The notes beneath the pieces are model-generated. The model had not been told where the DNA came from and did no database searches. It worked only from the letters and a program-made list of their open reading frames with translations. From the NCBI RefSeq assembly GCF_003957295.1, contig NZ_RQPJ01000003.1, forward strand, positions 186,001 to 250,000: DNA of 64,000 nucleotides. The letters are read 5' to 3'. Shown in pieces: positions 20,640 through 30,621 of the stretch. Position 1 is the first letter of the stretch. Each line of letters opens with the position of its first letter. The translations under genes were made by a program, and so were the position numbers. The stretch is from Arenibacter aquaticus (GTDB taxonomy: Bacteria > Bacteroidota > Bacteroidia > Flavobacteriales > Flavobacteriaceae).

Positions 20640-23186
20640 CTATGAAACAACCCTTCCCATAAAAGGATCGCTCTTGGAAGCTTTCCCGGTTTCCACTCTC
20701 CCGGCATATCGTCTTTCAAAGCCCGAATTTCCAGGGAGACGCAATGAGAAATCGTACCATCCATAACTCTTTGCACAGCTGACCACTGCGGTCTGCACCT
20801 TCCCCTTTTTAATCCGTATTTTTTGATCAGGGTTGCCGTAGGCATGATCTACAATCATCATATCCACATTTTTTTTCTTGGAGTTATTGGTTATTTGGAT
20901 CTCTACATTGCCAGATAAGTTTTTTATAAAACCTCTCTTTTTTTGGTACCCACAGCCTATTTGCAGCTCTGGATCCGAAACACTCCCCATAAACTCCCTA
21001 TAAAAACCGTTGGGCCCATATACCCTTAAATGGTACCCTTTGTCCTCAAAATGAGCTAAGGGCCATTCATATTCCAGCTTATTGCCCTTCGCTACGGCAA
21101 AGGGCCAGGTTTGTACAGGCATAAATTTAGAGCCGCCGTTAGGCTCTTCTTGCAGATATTTACCCGGCGCATAAACATTAAAAGGAGCGCCCTTGGCCTT
21201 ATCTCCAAAAAAAGCATCGGCAGCTGTGAACTGAATACGGAAGGAGTTCTTGTCCGTAGTTAATTCTCCGTCCACATATAACTCATATGGCAAAGCACAG
21301 GAGTCCCTAATTCCAGGCTCTTGTTGGGGCATAAATGAAGTCTTATATAGGTCCTTTTTAGCATTGGAAATATCCTCTTTGCTTAGTGGCCTAAAATCCT
21401 TGGGCAATTCCTTAAAGCTGGCATTGTAGACCTGCTGCATAAAATGGTTACGTTCAATAGGCTTTGGTATTGTGTAGGGCTCTCCATTATAGGGCCTAAA
21501 GGCAGAGGTTAGGTTACCACTAATTGCCCTGCGCCAACTACTAATGTTGGTTTCCTCAACAGATTTTCCGGTTCTTTTCTTTATTAATTCTTCCAAGAAC
21601 ATTAAGGTGGAGGTAATATCGCACACCTCTGAGTTTACCCAACCGCCTTTACTCCAGGGTGAAGCTACCACCATTGGCACTCTATAGCCCAGACCCATTG
21701 GGCTTTCTCTAGCGCCCTTGGGATCCATATCCTTTTTGGCCATCTCCTGCTTATAAGAGGCATATTCCTCTGCAGTGTTTAGGCCAGGCGAAAGATTTTT
21801 GGTATGTCTTGGATTAGGAGCTACAAAAGGAGGGATATGGTCATAATACCCATCGTTCTCGTCATAGGTAAGAACAAAAATAGTTTTCTTCCATACCTCT
21901 GGATTTTTGGTTAGTATATCCAGAACCTCAGAAACATACCAGGCCCCGTACCAAGGTGCGCTTGGGTGATCGGAAAATTTCTGTGGTGCGGCCAACCAAG
22001 AAACGGTAGGTAACTTTCCCTGATCTACGTCTTGCCTAAATTGATGCAATATATCTCCCTTGGGAACCCTAAGCGTACGCTGATTACCCTGATCATCATA
22101 GGTCAAAGATTCCGTTTCATGATAATGTGGATCCCCAATATTAGTGGTAAACGCCTTATTATGTAGGTTTTTATCGTATTCAGAAAGCTTTTCAAAATTT
22201 TCGTAATTCCAGGTCTTTAGAACATCCTTAACCTGATTTAATTGCTTCTTTTTCTTCTTTAGTTTTTTTTGATATTCCTGTTTTTTATCTTTGGAAAGTT
22301 GGTTCATGCCCTTTTCTAAATCTGCAATCTCTGATGGCAAGCTCTTCTGTAAGTCTTTGATATACCTTTGAAAACCGGTGCTATAACGCACATTGTATTG
22401 AGAAAACCACTCTAGGTTATTATCGGTAAAATTAGCCAAAAGGGATGCGTCGTCTACCCCTGTTGGCAAACTGATCTCGTTTTGGTAAACCTTCCAAGAA
22501 ATACCGTTTTCCTCCAGTCTTTCCGGAAATGTTTTCCAACTGGCCTCCCTACTGTAGGTTACCTCGGAATTTCTGACACAGGGTCTATTTCCATGAGTGT
22601 CCCAAGATTTACCTGTCCAAAAATAATTTCTATTGGTAGTGGTTCCTGTAAGGGCTGCGCAAAAATGTTGATCAAATACGGTAAAGGCATCGGCGAAGGC
22701 ATAATAGAACGGTAGGTCTTCACGGGTATAATAACCTAGTGTTAGAGGCATATTACCATATTCCTCATCCGCTTTTTTGGCATCAAGCCATTGGTCGTAT
22801 TTACCATTGTTACGGGCATCTACTTGGCTTTCCCAATGATGGGGCAAATCTCCCATCCAGGTTGCCTGCGTATCTTTTATGTTCAACCGGAAAGGAACAT
22901 AGGTCTCACCGTCCTTATTACTTTGAAGCCATACGGGTATTTTGTTGGGCAATGAAATGGCCCTTGGGTCATTATAGCCCCTAACACCTTGCAATGTCCC
23001 AAAACAGTGATCAAAGGAACGGTTTTCCTGCATTAGAAAAACCACGTGTTCCGCATCGTAAAAAGTAGTTCCACTATCTGGATCAATTTCCAAGGCCCGT
23101 CTAATAGAGGGCGGCAAACTTGCGGTTACACCCATTCCCCCGGCCAACATACCGGCCTTTTTTAAAAAATCCCTTCTAGTATCCAT
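20640..23186 (-). CDS. Phosphocholine-specific phospholipase C, Tat-exported
   Basis: This 848-residue protein belongs to the bacterial phospholipase C / acid phosphatase family. The start MDTRRDFLKKAG is a twin-arginine export signal. The phosphoesterase core follows (about 40-560), with ENRSFDHCFGTLQGVRGYND near the N-terminus and LTYDENDGYYDH-type metal-site residues later. Two C-terminal beta domains (about 650-835) match the duplicated PLC C-terminal module. An insertion rich in Lys (about 290-330) is predicted to be helical. It would cleave phosphatidylcholine-type lipids outside the inner membrane, releasing phosphocholine for phosphate or carbon use. No neighbour explains its regulation. 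Confidence 0.9.
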   Translation of the reverse strand: MDTRRDFLKKAGMLAGGMGVTASLPPSIRRALEIDPDSGTTFYDAEHVVFLMQENRSFDHCFGTLQGVRGYNDPRAISLPNKIPVWLQSNKDGETYVPFRLNIKDTQATWMGDLPHHWESQVDARNNGKYDQWLDAKKADEEYGNMPLTLGYYTREDLPFYYAFADAFTVFDQHFCAALTGTTTNRNYFWTGKSWDTHGNRPCVRNSEVTYSREASWKTFPERLEENGISWKVYQNEISLPTGVDDASLLANFTDNNLEWFSQYNVRYSTGFQRYIKDLQKSLPSEIADLEKGMNQLSKDKKQEYQKKLKKKKKQLNQVKDVLKTWNYENFEKLSEYDKNLHNKAFTTNIGDPHYHETESLTYDDQGNQRTLRVPKGDILHQFRQDVDQGKLPTVSWLAAPQKFSDHPSAPWYGAWYVSEVLDILTKNPEVWKKTIFVLTYDENDGYYDHIPPFVAPNPRHTKNLSPGLNTAEEYASYKQEMAKKDMDPKGARESPMGLGYRVPMVVASPWSKGGWVNSEVCDITSTLMFLEELIKKRTGKSVEETNISSWRRAISGNLTSAFRPYNGEPYTIPKPIERNHFMQQVYNASFKELPKDFRPLSKEDISNAKKDLYKTSFMPQQEPGIRDSCALPYELYVDGELTTDKNSFRIQFTAADAFFGDKAKGAPFNVYAPGKYLQEEPNGGSKFMPVQTWPFAVAKGNKLEYEWPLAHFEDKGYHLRVYGPNGFYREFMGSVSDPELQIGCGYQKKRGFIKNLSGNVEIQITNNSKKKNVDMMIVDHAYGNPDQKIRIKKGKVQTAVVSCAKSYGWYDFSLRLPGNSGFERRYAGRVETGKASKSDPFMGRVVS

Positions 23187-23686
23187 TTACAAATCAATAT
23201 TAATTTCTATACCATTCCAAATAAGCATTTAAATATAGCCTATTTCCATTTTTACTTAGAAATTTTCCAGAGGTTATTTCTATCTTTTAAAAATAGTCAG
23301 AGATAAACCCTTTGCGTTTTAAATGTTGTATTATGGCAAGAATAGACCACAAATCATACTTGGGTTAGATTTTATATCCCAATTTAAAGCTAAAATGCAG
23401 TGCAGAAATATTGTAAAAAGGCATGCCTTGGGCGAAACAAGCTATAAGTTTGGGAAAGCTATTGTTTCACAATGGAAACTTTAATAGCGGTACAAGACGA
23501 GGGTACGATCAGGGTAAAATTTTATGGCTGTAGAAGACTGGGTAAAATTCACCAATCTTTCGTCATGCCTAGTCTACAGTCAAAATTGGCTCTTGTAATT
23601 TTATTTTGGGCCATGCATACAGTAGGTTAAAAAAATACTGAACCAATGCTTCCAAAACTTCTAAATTAAATAGCACGGTCTACCTT
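23187..23686. other. Intergenic, 500 bp
   Basis: The region lies upstream of the phospholipase gene and downstream of the PepSY gene, both on the minus strand. A 52-codon frame on the plus strand (23472-23630) was examined and not called. No repeat, RNA or clear promoter was recognised. Confidence 0.5.
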
Positions 23687-24832
23687 TTAGACACCCACTT
23701 CCTGATAGACTTTTTTCTTTTTGTAACGGCGTCCGTACCATAGCAGTAGTCCTGTTACTGGTAAACTCGCAGTGAGTAGACTTACCAAAAAGGCAATTAT
23801 TTTACCAGTAATACCACCAATGGCGCCAATGTGAATGTCATAATTCATTCGCAATATTTTATCGGCAAATTTGGCATTCTTATACTTACCATAGATCCCG
23901 GGGGTCTCAATTTCTTCCAAAGTATTTTGATCAAAAAAACGGTAGTCCGAATCATAATAAATCCCTTTGGTATTGGACACCTCTACATAAACACTGGTGG
24001 AATCGGACTCTGGGTAATGTAACTCATAACTCTCCGCTTCCGGGGATTCTATTTTCAACTTGTTTATTAAATTATCAATGGGCTTTACACCTTTGACTTC
24101 TGAGGATGTTTCACTGCTATTTTCAGGAATTATAAATGCAGGCACCTTCTCTCCACCTGATGAAGCATAAACCACATATTTTAACCAATCATAAGAAATA
24201 ACCGAACCGGTAAATGCTAGTATTAAAGCCAATGAACATATATAAAATCCAATTACAGTATGTAAATCAAAATTTTTGCGCTTCCATCCAGTGCTGCTTT
24301 TCCAATCAAATTTCAGTCGTTGCCTCAAGTTTTTTCGCTTTTTGGGTATCCATAAGACTATTCCTGAAATAATAATCAGAATAAAAATGAGTATCGAGGC
24401 CGATACAAGCTGCTCGCCAACCTCCTTGGGCAGCCATAAGCGCATATGACCTTTTAAAATAAAGGCAAAAAAACCACTTAGATGATCTTCAACCTGTAAA
24501 AGCTTGCCCGAATATGGGTTCAGAAAAACACTTTGGTAAAATTCTGGTTCGGCATCGTAAAAAATTACTTCCACAGCATCTACCTTGGAGTTTTTAAATA
24601 AAACGCCATGTATGGAATTATTTGGAAAAACAGACTGCCCCAAGCTTTTGGCCTCTGTTGGTGTAATCATAGCTTTCTCTTGAGGTACCACCTTTTTGTA
24701 ATCGTCATACAAACTTTCAATTTCATCTTTGAAAGCCCAACAGCAACCGGTTATGGCCACTATAAATACAACAATTCCCGTTGCGATCCCAAGAATCTTA
24801 TGTAACGCTAGTATTTGTTTTCTTACTGTCAT
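23687..24832 (-). CDS. PepSY-associated TM protein (iron-uptake-linked reductase type)
   Basis: This 381-residue membrane protein has the PepSY_TM layout: an N-terminal helix (about 12-35), a periplasmic PepSY-type region, central helices (about 140-165 and 190-215), a second periplasmic region, and a final helix near 340-365. The opening LHKILGIATGIVVFIVAITG and the later FDLHTVIGFYICSLALILAFTG are typical, with membrane His residues suited to heme. Homologues adjacent to TonB-dependent siderophore receptors are believed to help reduce or release iron in the periplasm. It lies 84 bp downstream of such a receptor gene on the same strand, so co-transcription is likely. Confidence 0.88.
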   Translation of the reverse strand: MTVRKQILALHKILGIATGIVVFIVAITGCCWAFKDEIESLYDDYKKVVPQEKAMITPTEAKSLGQSVFPNNSIHGVLFKNSKVDAVEVIFYDAEPEFYQSVFLNPYSGKLLQVEDHLSGFFAFILKGHMRLWLPKEVGEQLVSASILIFILIIISGIVLWIPKKRKNLRQRLKFDWKSSTGWKRKNFDLHTVIGFYICSLALILAFTGSVISYDWLKYVVYASSGGEKVPAFIIPENSSETSSEVKGVKPIDNLINKLKIESPEAESYELHYPESDSTSVYVEVSNTKGIYYDSDYRFFDQNTLEEIETPGIYGKYKNAKFADKILRMNYDIHIGAIGGITGKIIAFLVSLLTASLPVTGLLLWYGRRYKKKKVYQEVGV

Positions 24833-24916
24833 TTCACAATAAATTAATCATGCCCTTAAAGTAAATTCTTATTCAATAATTGAACTTCAAAGGCATGAAA
24901 TTATTAGGTTTTTACT

Positions 24917-27316
24917 CTAAAACTTAAAGCTAAAAGTACCTAAGAACATTCTAGTTTGTTGTGGTGTAACAGTACTCCAACCAGAATAGTACATTTTATC
25001 CGTTAAGTTATTTCCCTTAATGCCAATTCTAAATTTATTGGTTTCGTAATAGACGGAAGCATTAAAAATAGTATACCCAGGCAAGTAAAAACTACCTGTC
25101 ATAGCTTTGTAATCAACCATAGTGTCATACTCTGTTTGACCGTTAAAACCGGCCCCGACACCAAATTTCCCCAGAAACTTGTAGTCTGCCCAAAAGTTAT
25201 ATGTTATTTCTGGTCCCGACTCTCCATAACGGTTACCCTCTAAATGGGTGGCTGAAGGGGAATCTGTAATTTCTGAATCGTTATAACTAAAACCACTATG
25301 TATATTTAAGCCATTGATAGGGTTTGCATTTACTTCAAGTTCTATACCCTGATTATTTATTGCCAAATCTTGTGTTTGGGTAGACCAATAATACTTATTG
25401 TCAACGTTAATGTTATAATAACTTAGGGTTGCCTCCAATTTATTGTGGAATAAATTAGATTTCACACCAAACTCCAATTGATTTGCCTCTTCAACATCAT
25501 AGGACTGCAAGGTGGTTTCACCAGTTGTAAAATCAGTAACATAACCTGGATTTACATATGAAAATCCATTTTGATAATTAGCAAAAACCGATAATTCGTT
25601 TAGAATAGGTTGATAGACAATGCCAAATTTAGGCGATAATGTAGATTCTGTATATTCTGTATCATCATCAGAATCCGTATTGACATCTCCCTGATAATCA
25701 AACCTATCATATCGTACACTTCCCATTACAGATAAGGAAGGCAGTATGTTTATTACATCGGAGACATATGCCCCCAGTATATTCTGGCGCACATCACTAT
25801 CAACATTCCCTATTCCGGATAATGCTGCACTTAAATTATCCTCATTAATTTCCGGTTCTCCATACACCAAGTTACCCTGAAGGTCTAGTGTATGCAAGTA
25901 CCCCCAATTGGAACTTTTATCAATAGTTTTTGAATCCAAATAATCAAACCCCACCAAAATTTTGTTCTGCACATTTCCTATATTGAAATTACCGGTAAAG
26001 TTTTGTTGTAGATTTAAAGTTTTAGTTCTGGCATCGGTATCTTGAGCGTATAATGCGAAGTTTTCCGTTCCTACAGGAGCCGCCGCATCGGTCCAATCGG
26101 CAGCGTTCCATAAATAGGTATAATAACCCAATGATTTGGCCAAACCTCCTGCAATCAAAGTTTGGGAAGACCAGTTATCCGAAAGTTTCCAAGCAATTTC
26201 ACCACGATAATTTTGTGTGATATTCTCAATGGTAACATCATTGTTGGTAAAGGACAAATTGGTATCATAATCCAATTCCTCAATAGAACCAAAAGCTAAA
26301 GGGCCATATCTATTCAAAAACAAAAAAGTTTCGTTTGTTTGCTCATTTCCCGATGCTTCATAAGAAAAGTTTAATGACAGGTTGTTATTAACCTTATAGG
26401 TCAATGAGGGAGCAACAAAGACTGATTTTTTAAACCCTGCATCTTGAAAACTATCATCTTGCTGAAAACCACCATTAAAACGCAGGGACCATTTTTCATT
26501 ATTGGCAAGATTGACATCGACATTTAATTTTGTAAAATCATTGGATCCGCCTGCTAGGGTAATGTTGCCTCCAGTGCTATTGTATGGTTTTTTGGTGATA
26601 ATATTTATAAGACCGCCATAAGAGGTTACAGCGCTACCAAACAAAGTTCCTGAAGGGCCTTTGATGACTTCTACCCGCTCAACATTTGAAGGATTAATAA
26701 AGCCGTTGGTTATACCGGCAACACCGTTTACCAATTGGGGCTGTACTGCAAAACCGCGACTGGAGTAATACCCGGCGCCGTCTCCGCTTCTACCTGTTGA
26801 AGCCCAAAGCTTAGTAATACCCGCCGCATTTTTTAATGCATCCTCAAAAGTGTTGACAGATTGGGATATGAGCAATTGGTTGGTAATGGTATTGTATACC
26901 TGGGAATTTTCTATATTTTTTAGCGGCATTTTAGAAACATAGGCTGTTTGCTTTCTGGAGAATTTATTTCTTCGTTCGGCTTCAACAATAACTTCCGATA
27001 AAATTTCATTGCCCTCATAGAGGACTATATTTTCCAAATCCAAAGATTGGCCGCTGGATACAGAGAACGGAATTTCCCTTGTTTTAAAACCAAGATAGGA
27101 AAGGGTCAGAACATACTCTCCACTATCCAAGTTGGTTATCTGGAATTGACCACTCTCGTCGGTTTGCGTCCCTATATTTGTATTTTTTACGGCAACATTA
27201 ACTCCGAACAAGGAGGTTTGTGTATTATCTGTTATGGTACCCTTAACGGTTGCATTTTGGGCAAACACTACCTTACCCAATAAGATAAAACATAAAATTG
27301 CTAGTTGGCTCTTCAT
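24917..27316 (-). CDS. TonB-dependent siderophore-type receptor
   Basis: This 799-residue outer-membrane receptor has a signal peptide (about 1-19, ending VFAQ), a CarboxypepD_reg domain (about 20-105), a plug (about 120-260; GAGYYSSRGF, VERVEVIKGPSGTLFG and GGLINIITKKPY) and a 22-strand-type barrel ending in KF. The lack of a SusD partner and the PepSY_TM gene downstream point to ferric siderophore uptake rather than glycan import. Two 12-bp inverted repeats lie in its 5' region (27323-27334 and 27400-27411), the first overlapping the likely leader, and could be iron-response sites. The ligand is unknown. Confidence 0.9.
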   Translation of the reverse strand: MKSQLAILCFILLGKVVFAQNATVKGTITDNTQTSLFGVNVAVKNTNIGTQTDESGQFQITNLDSGEYVLTLSYLGFKTREIPFSVSSGQSLDLENIVLYEGNEILSEVIVEAERRNKFSRKQTAYVSKMPLKNIENSQVYNTITNQLLISQSVNTFEDALKNAAGITKLWASTGRSGDGAGYYSSRGFAVQPQLVNGVAGITNGFINPSNVERVEVIKGPSGTLFGSAVTSYGGLINIITKKPYNSTGGNITLAGGSNDFTKLNVDVNLANNEKWSLRFNGGFQQDDSFQDAGFKKSVFVAPSLTYKVNNNLSLNFSYEASGNEQTNETFLFLNRYGPLAFGSIEELDYDTNLSFTNNDVTIENITQNYRGEIAWKLSDNWSSQTLIAGGLAKSLGYYTYLWNAADWTDAAAPVGTENFALYAQDTDARTKTLNLQQNFTGNFNIGNVQNKILVGFDYLDSKTIDKSSNWGYLHTLDLQGNLVYGEPEINEDNLSAALSGIGNVDSDVRQNILGAYVSDVINILPSLSVMGSVRYDRFDYQGDVNTDSDDDTEYTESTLSPKFGIVYQPILNELSVFANYQNGFSYVNPGYVTDFTTGETTLQSYDVEEANQLEFGVKSNLFHNKLEATLSYYNINVDNKYYWSTQTQDLAINNQGIELEVNANPINGLNIHSGFSYNDSEITDSPSATHLEGNRYGESGPEITYNFWADYKFLGKFGVGAGFNGQTEYDTMVDYKAMTGSFYLPGYTIFNASVYYETNKFRIGIKGNNLTDKMYYSGWSTVTPQQTRMFLGTFSFKF

Positions 27317-27803
27317 TTATTTTTATTTAGATTTGTTTTAAATAATAAACTGACGCCAAAAGTATTGGTTAGGTTTGAACTGTGCAAATTATTTATATTA
27401 AATCTAAATAAGAATTACGCAGTCAAGGACCTCCAAGAATGCACAGGGAATAAGGTATAAATAAGCCCCTTAAAGAGAACTGCTGCATAGCCCTTAACTC
27501 CACAGCTTAACCCTACGATAAATAAAAGATTAACAAACCATTAGTTGAAAAGATATTAGACCTATAAATTGATGCTTTTATCTTTATTTAATAGATAAAA
27601 TTGGCTCGACTTATTGAGGTAGATGAACTTGGATAGGGGTTTAAAACCATATATAGTACCGCCAAAATACCAATGATCTACTGCTTAAAGAAACATATAG
27701 GTTTCTGAAGGATAGATGAGGCCAAAGGTTATATTATGTTGATATTATATGAAGAAAACACGGTGCAGTACGTATGTGTGCCAAAAGGCATTGGACCAAG
27801 TAA
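27317..27803. other. Intergenic, 487 bp upstream of the TonB receptor
   Basis: The region holds the paired inverted repeats described separately, close to the receptor start. The rest, toward the flavodoxin reductase stop, shows no recognisable gene, RNA or terminator. Confidence 0.5.
27323..27411. promoter_or_regulatory. Paired inverted repeats upstream of the TonB receptor
   Basis: TTATTTAGATTT at 27323-27334 recurs as its exact reverse complement AAATCTAAATAA at 27400-27411. The two 12-base copies sit within 100 bp upstream of the receptor start codon. AT-rich sites of this kind could bind a Fur-type iron repressor. The match to a known box was not verified. Confidence 0.45.
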
Positions 27804-28472
27804 TTATTGCTCTATAATTACGGTCTCGGCCGAAGCTCCTAGATCCAGCAACAGCTTTGAGATATTTTTTACAAACTTCTTGGGACCACATAGATAAAAG
27901 TTCTGTCCAAAATCGGATATATTCTCAATAAGATATTTACGATCTATTCTATTGCCCCTAAAGCCTACCACATTTTCTCGGGTGAATATTTTTACAAAGT
28001 TACCGGCCAGCATTTTCTCCAATTCTTCCTCTAGAATAACATCTTCAGAAGTCTTGTTGGAATAGATCAATTTATTACCGTGCAAATTCTTATGGATATA
28101 CAAATGCCTAAAAATTGATATAAAAGGAGTAATACCGGCTCCACCGGCCAAGAAAACACCAGGACCTTTGTATTGTATGGCACCAAAAACATCGTGCAGT
28201 ATAAGTTCTGCCCCAGCGTGGGTACGTCCCAATTTGTTGGTAACCCCATCATGGTCATTATAGATTTTGATCATAAATTCTAAAAAACCATGTTCCTGTA
28301 TTGAAGTGAAGGTAAAGGGTCTTAATTTATCTTTCCACTCAGGAAGGTTAATGGAAATCTCGGTGGCCTGACCTGGAATAAAATCATAGCCCACAGGCCT
28401 TTCTACCACAAATCGCTTTACGTCGTGAGTGATAAAATGTGTTTCCAATATTTTAACAATATGCTGCTTCAT
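27804..28472 (-). CDS. Ferredoxin/flavodoxin reductase-like flavoprotein
   Basis: This 222-residue protein is a paralog of the one at 1642-2334. It has the FAD motif RPFTFTS (Arg kept), the nucleotide-binding GGAGITPFISIF and the C-terminal YLCGPKKF. It should transfer electrons between NAD(P)H and a flavodoxin-type carrier. A flavodoxin-family gene lies 93 bp upstream on the same strand, followed further upstream by an aldo/keto reductase, so the three may form one redox unit. No Cys cluster for an iron-sulfur centre is present. Confidence 0.85.
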   Translation of the reverse strand: MKQHIVKILETHFITHDVKRFVVERPVGYDFIPGQATEISINLPEWKDKLRPFTFTSIQEHGFLEFMIKIYNDHDGVTNKLGRTHAGAELILHDVFGAIQYKGPGVFLAGGAGITPFISIFRHLYIHKNLHGNKLIYSNKTSEDVILEEELEKMLAGNFVKIFTRENVVGFRGNRIDRKYLIENISDFGQNFYLCGPKKFVKNISKLLLDLGASAETVIIEQ

Positions 28473-28565
28473 TGCTTTATGTATAATGGTCCTGACCTCC
28501 TCAATTGTACAGTATTAAGTTAATTTTTTGAATTGGATTATCCAAACTGCCCATAACCTATTGTC

Positions 28566-29291
28566 TTATCTATATTCGGGATTATTAAACTTCCATCGTT
28601 CACCATTCTCCCATTCCTTTTTAGAATTACCATAGGGTGGGTAACCACTGTTCTTTTTAAGCATAGAGGCCAAATGCAATATATTATAGGTCATAAAGGT
28701 GGTGTTTTTATTGGTAAAATCGCTTTCCACTCCTGCAGCCTGATCCAAGGTTTCACCTTGCCATTCACTATCTCCATAACTAGGTCCCGGGCCTACTTCC
28801 CCTATCCAACCACAATCTGCCTGTGGCGGAATGGAATACCCAATATGCTGTAGGGAATAAAGAATGCCCATGGCACAATGCTTTACCCCATCTTCATTGC
28901 CTGTTATTATACAACCTCCCACCTTACCGTAATAAATATATTGTCCTTTATCATTGGTTTTACCGCTCATGGCGTATAACCTTTCTATCAGTTTTTGGGC
29001 AATGGAAGATTTTTCCCCCAGCCATATGGGAGTGCCTACAATAAGTATATCGGCATCCAAAATTTTATTAAAGAGTTGGGGCCATTCATCCTTTTCCCAA
29101 CCATGCTCCGTCATATCTGGGTATACTCCATTGGCAATTGCATGATCTACCAAGCGAATATGCTCAACGGATACCCCCTCTTTTTCCATAATTTCTTTGG
29201 ATACTCCGATCAACTTTGCAGTATGGCTTGTACGGGGCGATTTTTTTAAGGTACAATTGATGTAAATAGCCTTTAAATTACTAAAATCCAT
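28566..29291 (-). CDS. Flavodoxin-family / NADPH-dependent FMN reductase-like protein
   Basis: This 241-residue protein has the flavodoxin-like fold. The N-terminal strand with phosphate-binding region is INCTLKKSPRTSHTAKLI, the mid-sequence is ILIVGTPIWLGEKSS, and KVGGCIITGNEDGVKH follows, all typical of the NAD(P)H-dependent oxidoreductase (FMN_red) family. The C-terminal part is rich in Gly/Pro/Trp and extends beyond a minimal flavodoxin. It is probably cytoplasmic and reduces quinones, flavins or a similar substrate. It sits between an aldo/keto reductase and a flavodoxin-reductase gene on the same strand (92 and 93 bp apart). Confidence 0.85.
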   Translation of the reverse strand: MDFSNLKAIYINCTLKKSPRTSHTAKLIGVSKEIMEKEGVSVEHIRLVDHAIANGVYPDMTEHGWEKDEWPQLFNKILDADILIVGTPIWLGEKSSIAQKLIERLYAMSGKTNDKGQYIYYGKVGGCIITGNEDGVKHCAMGILYSLQHIGYSIPPQADCGWIGEVGPGPSYGDSEWQGETLDQAAGVESDFTNKNTTFMTYNILHLASMLKKNSGYPPYGNSKKEWENGERWKFNNPEYR

Positions 29292-29382
29292 ATTCCGTAT
29301 ATTTTAAGGTTTAATACTTATAAACTTTCATGTAGACCCCATACGGCCAGAAGATATTGGGCCGCCCAATGCGTCAACAGCC

Positions 29383-30399
29383 TTAACCTAAAATCTCCTT
29401 TATTTCCTTTAATTCGGAATCGGTAAAACTCAAATTGCTCAATCCAGCAATATTGTCCAATAATTGTTCTCTACGGCTAACCCCTATTAATACAGTAGAA
29501 ATACGCTCGTCTTTCAACAACCATGCAATGGCCATTTGGGCCAGACTCTGTCCACGTGTCTGTGCCAAATTGTTTAGCCTCTTAACCTTTTCCAATATTT
29601 CTGGAGTTATTTGTTCTTCTTGCAAATAGCGCCCGTCTTTTTTGGCCCTACTATCCTCAGGAATACCGTTTAAGTATTTATTGGTCAATACCCCTTGTTC
29701 CAGGGGCGAAAAGGCAATGGAACCCATTCCCTGTTTTTCCAATTCTACCAATAATCCATCTTCCACCCAGCGGTCAAACATATTATACCTTGGCTGGTGA
29801 ATTAAAAGTGGGGTTCCCAGATCTTTCATTATCTTGGCGGCCCTGGCTGTTAGATCTGCCGGATACTGCGAAATTCCCGCATACAATGCTTTTCCCCTTT
29901 GCACCAAATGATGAAGAGCTCCCATGGTTTCCTCCAAAGGGGTATCTGGATCGGGTCTATGGTGATAAAAAATATCTACATATTCCAGCCCCATCCTTTT
30001 TAGACTCTGATCTGCCGAGGCTATCAAATATTTCCGAGATCCAAAATTACCGTAGGGCCCAGGCCACATATCCCAGCCGGCCTTTGAGGAAATAATAAGC
30101 TCATCCCGATAGGGCTTAAAATCCTGTTGGAAAATACGGCCAAAATTTTCTTCTGCGGCCCCGTAAGGAGGACCATAATTATTGGCAAGGTCAAAATGGG
30201 TAATTCCATTGTCAAAGGCACATCGCAATAATTCACGTCCTTTTTCCAAGTCGTTGGTGTGACCAAAATTATGCCAAAGACCTAAGGACAATAAGGGCAA
30301 ACGAATGCCGCTATTGCCACAGCGGCGATATTGCATAGTATCATATCGATTATTATCGGCCTGATAAAGATCGTGTGAAAAAGAGTCATTTATATTCAT
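29383..30399 (-). CDS. Aldo/keto reductase (YghZ/L-glyceraldehyde-3-phosphate reductase-like)
   Basis: This 338-residue protein is a cytoplasmic (alpha/beta)8 NADPH oxidoreductase. The catalytic tetrad is visible: Asp and Tyr in THFDLANNYGPPYG, Lys in IISSKAGWDM, and His in DIFYHHRPDP. The NADP site includes the late ISTVLIGVSRREQL. Sequence style and length fit the YghZ/voltage-gated-channel-beta group, which can reduce L-glyceraldehyde 3-phosphate and methylglyoxal. The start at 30399 gives an N-terminal tail of about 20 residues before the barrel. The two downstream genes on the same strand are flavoprotein redox genes. Substrate is inferred only. Confidence 0.9.
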   Translation of the reverse strand: MNINDSFSHDLYQADNNRYDTMQYRRCGNSGIRLPLLSLGLWHNFGHTNDLEKGRELLRCAFDNGITHFDLANNYGPPYGAAEENFGRIFQQDFKPYRDELIISSKAGWDMWPGPYGNFGSRKYLIASADQSLKRMGLEYVDIFYHHRPDPDTPLEETMGALHHLVQRGKALYAGISQYPADLTARAAKIMKDLGTPLLIHQPRYNMFDRWVEDGLLVELEKQGMGSIAFSPLEQGVLTNKYLNGIPEDSRAKKDGRYLQEEQITPEILEKVKRLNNLAQTRGQSLAQMAIAWLLKDERISTVLIGVSRREQLLDNIAGLSNLSFTDSELKEIKEILG

Positions 30400-30621
30400 A
30401 TCTATTTTTTATAGTATTTTCAAATTTAACAACAATTGCCCCCAGTTCCAATAATAGTCATATCCTCGTTTTATTGCCATAATGGCTATAACTACCTAGT
30501 TGGGGAATTTATAGTCAATATACGGTTTTTCCATACCAAGGATAAATCATATCAGAAAAATCTTGACGCCATCGGATATGGCCCATTTAACAATTATACA
30601 AATCAACACAGAAAAAAATGA

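Noticed and set aside
23472-23630. A 52-codon plus-strand frame in the gap before the PepSY gene
   Set aside because: It starts with ATG and ends with TAA, but has no recognisable domain, signal peptide or ribosome site, and it is short enough to be chance.
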